Shown here: one piece after another, positions 5,151 to 5,366 of the stretch
Numbering within the stretch: position 1 is the stretch's first letter
How the letters are laid out: each line of letters starts with the position of its first letter
Made by a program: the position numbers and the translations under genes
The notes under the pieces: generated by a model
The model's database searches: none
The model's input: only the letters and a program-made list of their open reading frames with translations
Told to the model about the DNA's origin: nothing
DNA from: Bacillota bacterium
GTDB taxonomy: Bacteria > Bacillota > Clostridia > Lachnospirales > WQUN01
Length of the DNA stretch: 5,366 nucleotides
NCBI GenBank assembly: GCA_009782085.1
Contig: WQUN01000099.1
Location: 1 to 5,366 of the forward strand
Reading direction: 5' to 3'

Positions 5151-5286
5151 ATAATAAAGACGGAGAGGGCGCGTGAACGCCCACTCCGCCGGGTACGCGC
5201 CGCCAAGGGCGGCAGGCTCGCCTTTATATCTCATACGAGAAATAACCGGCGCACTTTGGCTAGTGGGGGCCGGTTATTTCTTTTTG
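5151..5286 (+). ncRNA. Candidate antisense RNA antitoxin converging on the holin-like toxin ORF
   Basis: The predicted RNA is about 135 nt, from the promoter at 5116-5144 to the terminator at 5239-5285. It would fold into consecutive stems. The first is CGGAG (5161-5165) with CTTCG-like partner CTCCG (5184-5188), enclosing GGGCG (5167-5171) / CGCCC (5178-5182) across a symmetrical A-A mismatch. The second is GCCGCC (5199-5204) with GGCGGC (5208-5213). The third is the 12-bp terminator stem. The 3' end is antisense to the last codons, stop codon and 3' end of the ORF at 5274-5360. In known type I toxin systems such as Fst/par and TxpA/RatA, an antisense RNA overlaps the toxin mRNA across a shared 3' region and blocks or destabilises it. 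That role here is inferred from layout. The RNA ends are predictions. Confidence 0.6.
5239..5285. terminator. Shared bidirectional terminator between toxin ORF and antisense RNA
   Basis: A perfect 12-bp stem GAAATAACCGGC (5239-5250) / GCCGGTTATTTC (5269-5280) contains an inner 4-bp stem CACT (5252-5255) / AGTG (5262-5265) with a TTGGCT loop. On the plus strand it is followed by TTTTT (5281-5285). On the minus strand its descending arm ends in TTATTTCT, a weaker U-tract. The stop codon of the minus-strand ORF (5274-5276) lies inside the stem, so the toxin mRNA and the antisense RNA must share this hairpin. Confidence 0.85.
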
Positions 5287-5360
5287 GTCTTGTATGTCAG
5301 GAAGGCTAAAACCAAGCCCGCCGCTTTAATAATCGCTTCGATTATCTCAGCTAAAGACAT
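5274..5360 (-). CDS. Putative holin-like toxin, 28 aa (candidate type I toxin)
   Basis: The minus-strand ORF runs from ATG at 5358-5360 to TAA at 5274-5276. It encodes 28 residues: a short N-terminal part MSLAEIIEAIIK, a hydrophobic segment and the end GLVLAFLTYKTKKK. One hydrophobic helix followed by an aromatic residue and a lysine-rich tail is the pattern of the small putative holin-like toxins of Bacillota (Pfam Hol_Tox, as I recall it), which end in similar LLTY..-K/R-rich sequences. Such peptides insert in the inner membrane. The stop codon sits within a terminator hairpin that is shared with a convergent structured RNA, as in type I toxin-antitoxin loci. Only 6 bases upstream (GGTCGG) are in the window, so the ribosome binding site and promoter are not visible, and an N-terminal extension beyond the edge is possible. 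An ordinary small membrane peptide is the alternative. Confidence 0.65.
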   Translation of the reverse strand: MSLAEIIEAIIKAAGLVLAFLTYKTKKK

Positions 5361-5366
5361 CCGACC

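Overview
The window looks like chromosomal DNA from an anaerobic bacterium, most likely a Clostridia-type member of the Bacillota; Synergistota is a less likely alternative. Three things suggest this: strong GGAGG-type ribosome binding sites, a CheV-type chemotaxis coupling protein, and a tiny holin-like toxin ORF facing a convergent structured RNA. The genes are GC-rich. The spacers are long and filled with dispersed inverted repeats of the kind common in gut and anaerobic genomes. The taxonomic call is inference; there is no rRNA or other marker here.

Layout, left to right. Positions 41-1471 form a complete single-gene transcription unit on the plus strand: a consensus promoter, a 439-residue major facilitator transporter of the oxalate:formate antiporter (OFA) family, and a textbook intrinsic terminator. 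Positions 1472-2177 contain no gene; they are a mosaic of 26-bp and 33-bp tandem repeats, 'CTTCGC...GCTCAGAATGACA'-type repeats and GTAGGG-ended GC-rich palindromes. Positions 2178-3521 (minus) hold glmU, the bifunctional enzyme for the last two steps of UDP-GlcNAc synthesis. Positions 3522-3867 are a second repeat-bearing spacer with an 18-bp perfect palindrome and a 25-bp perfect inverted repeat. Positions 3868-4791 (minus) hold cheV (CheW domain plus response-regulator receiver), with its own extended -10 promoter at 4864-4892 and a structured leader. Positions 4940-5079 are another nested inverted-repeat element.

The most interesting region is the right edge, 5116-5360. A 28-codon ORF on the minus strand (5274-5360) encodes a short hydrophobic peptide with a basic tail. 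It resembles the putative holin-like (type I) toxins of Bacillota. Facing it on the plus strand is a consensus promoter (TTGACT-17-TAATAT) that would drive a structured RNA of about 135 nt. The two transcripts converge on a shared 12-bp terminator hairpin that contains the ORF's stop codon. This is the architecture of Fst/par-type and TxpA/RatA-type toxin-antisense RNA pairs, so the locus is a candidate type I toxin-antitoxin module. The window ends 6 bases upstream of the toxin start, so the toxin promoter and most of its ribosome binding site cannot be seen.

The three large genes (transport, cell-envelope precursor synthesis, chemotaxis) show no functional link. They appear to be separate transcription units divided by repeat-rich spacers.
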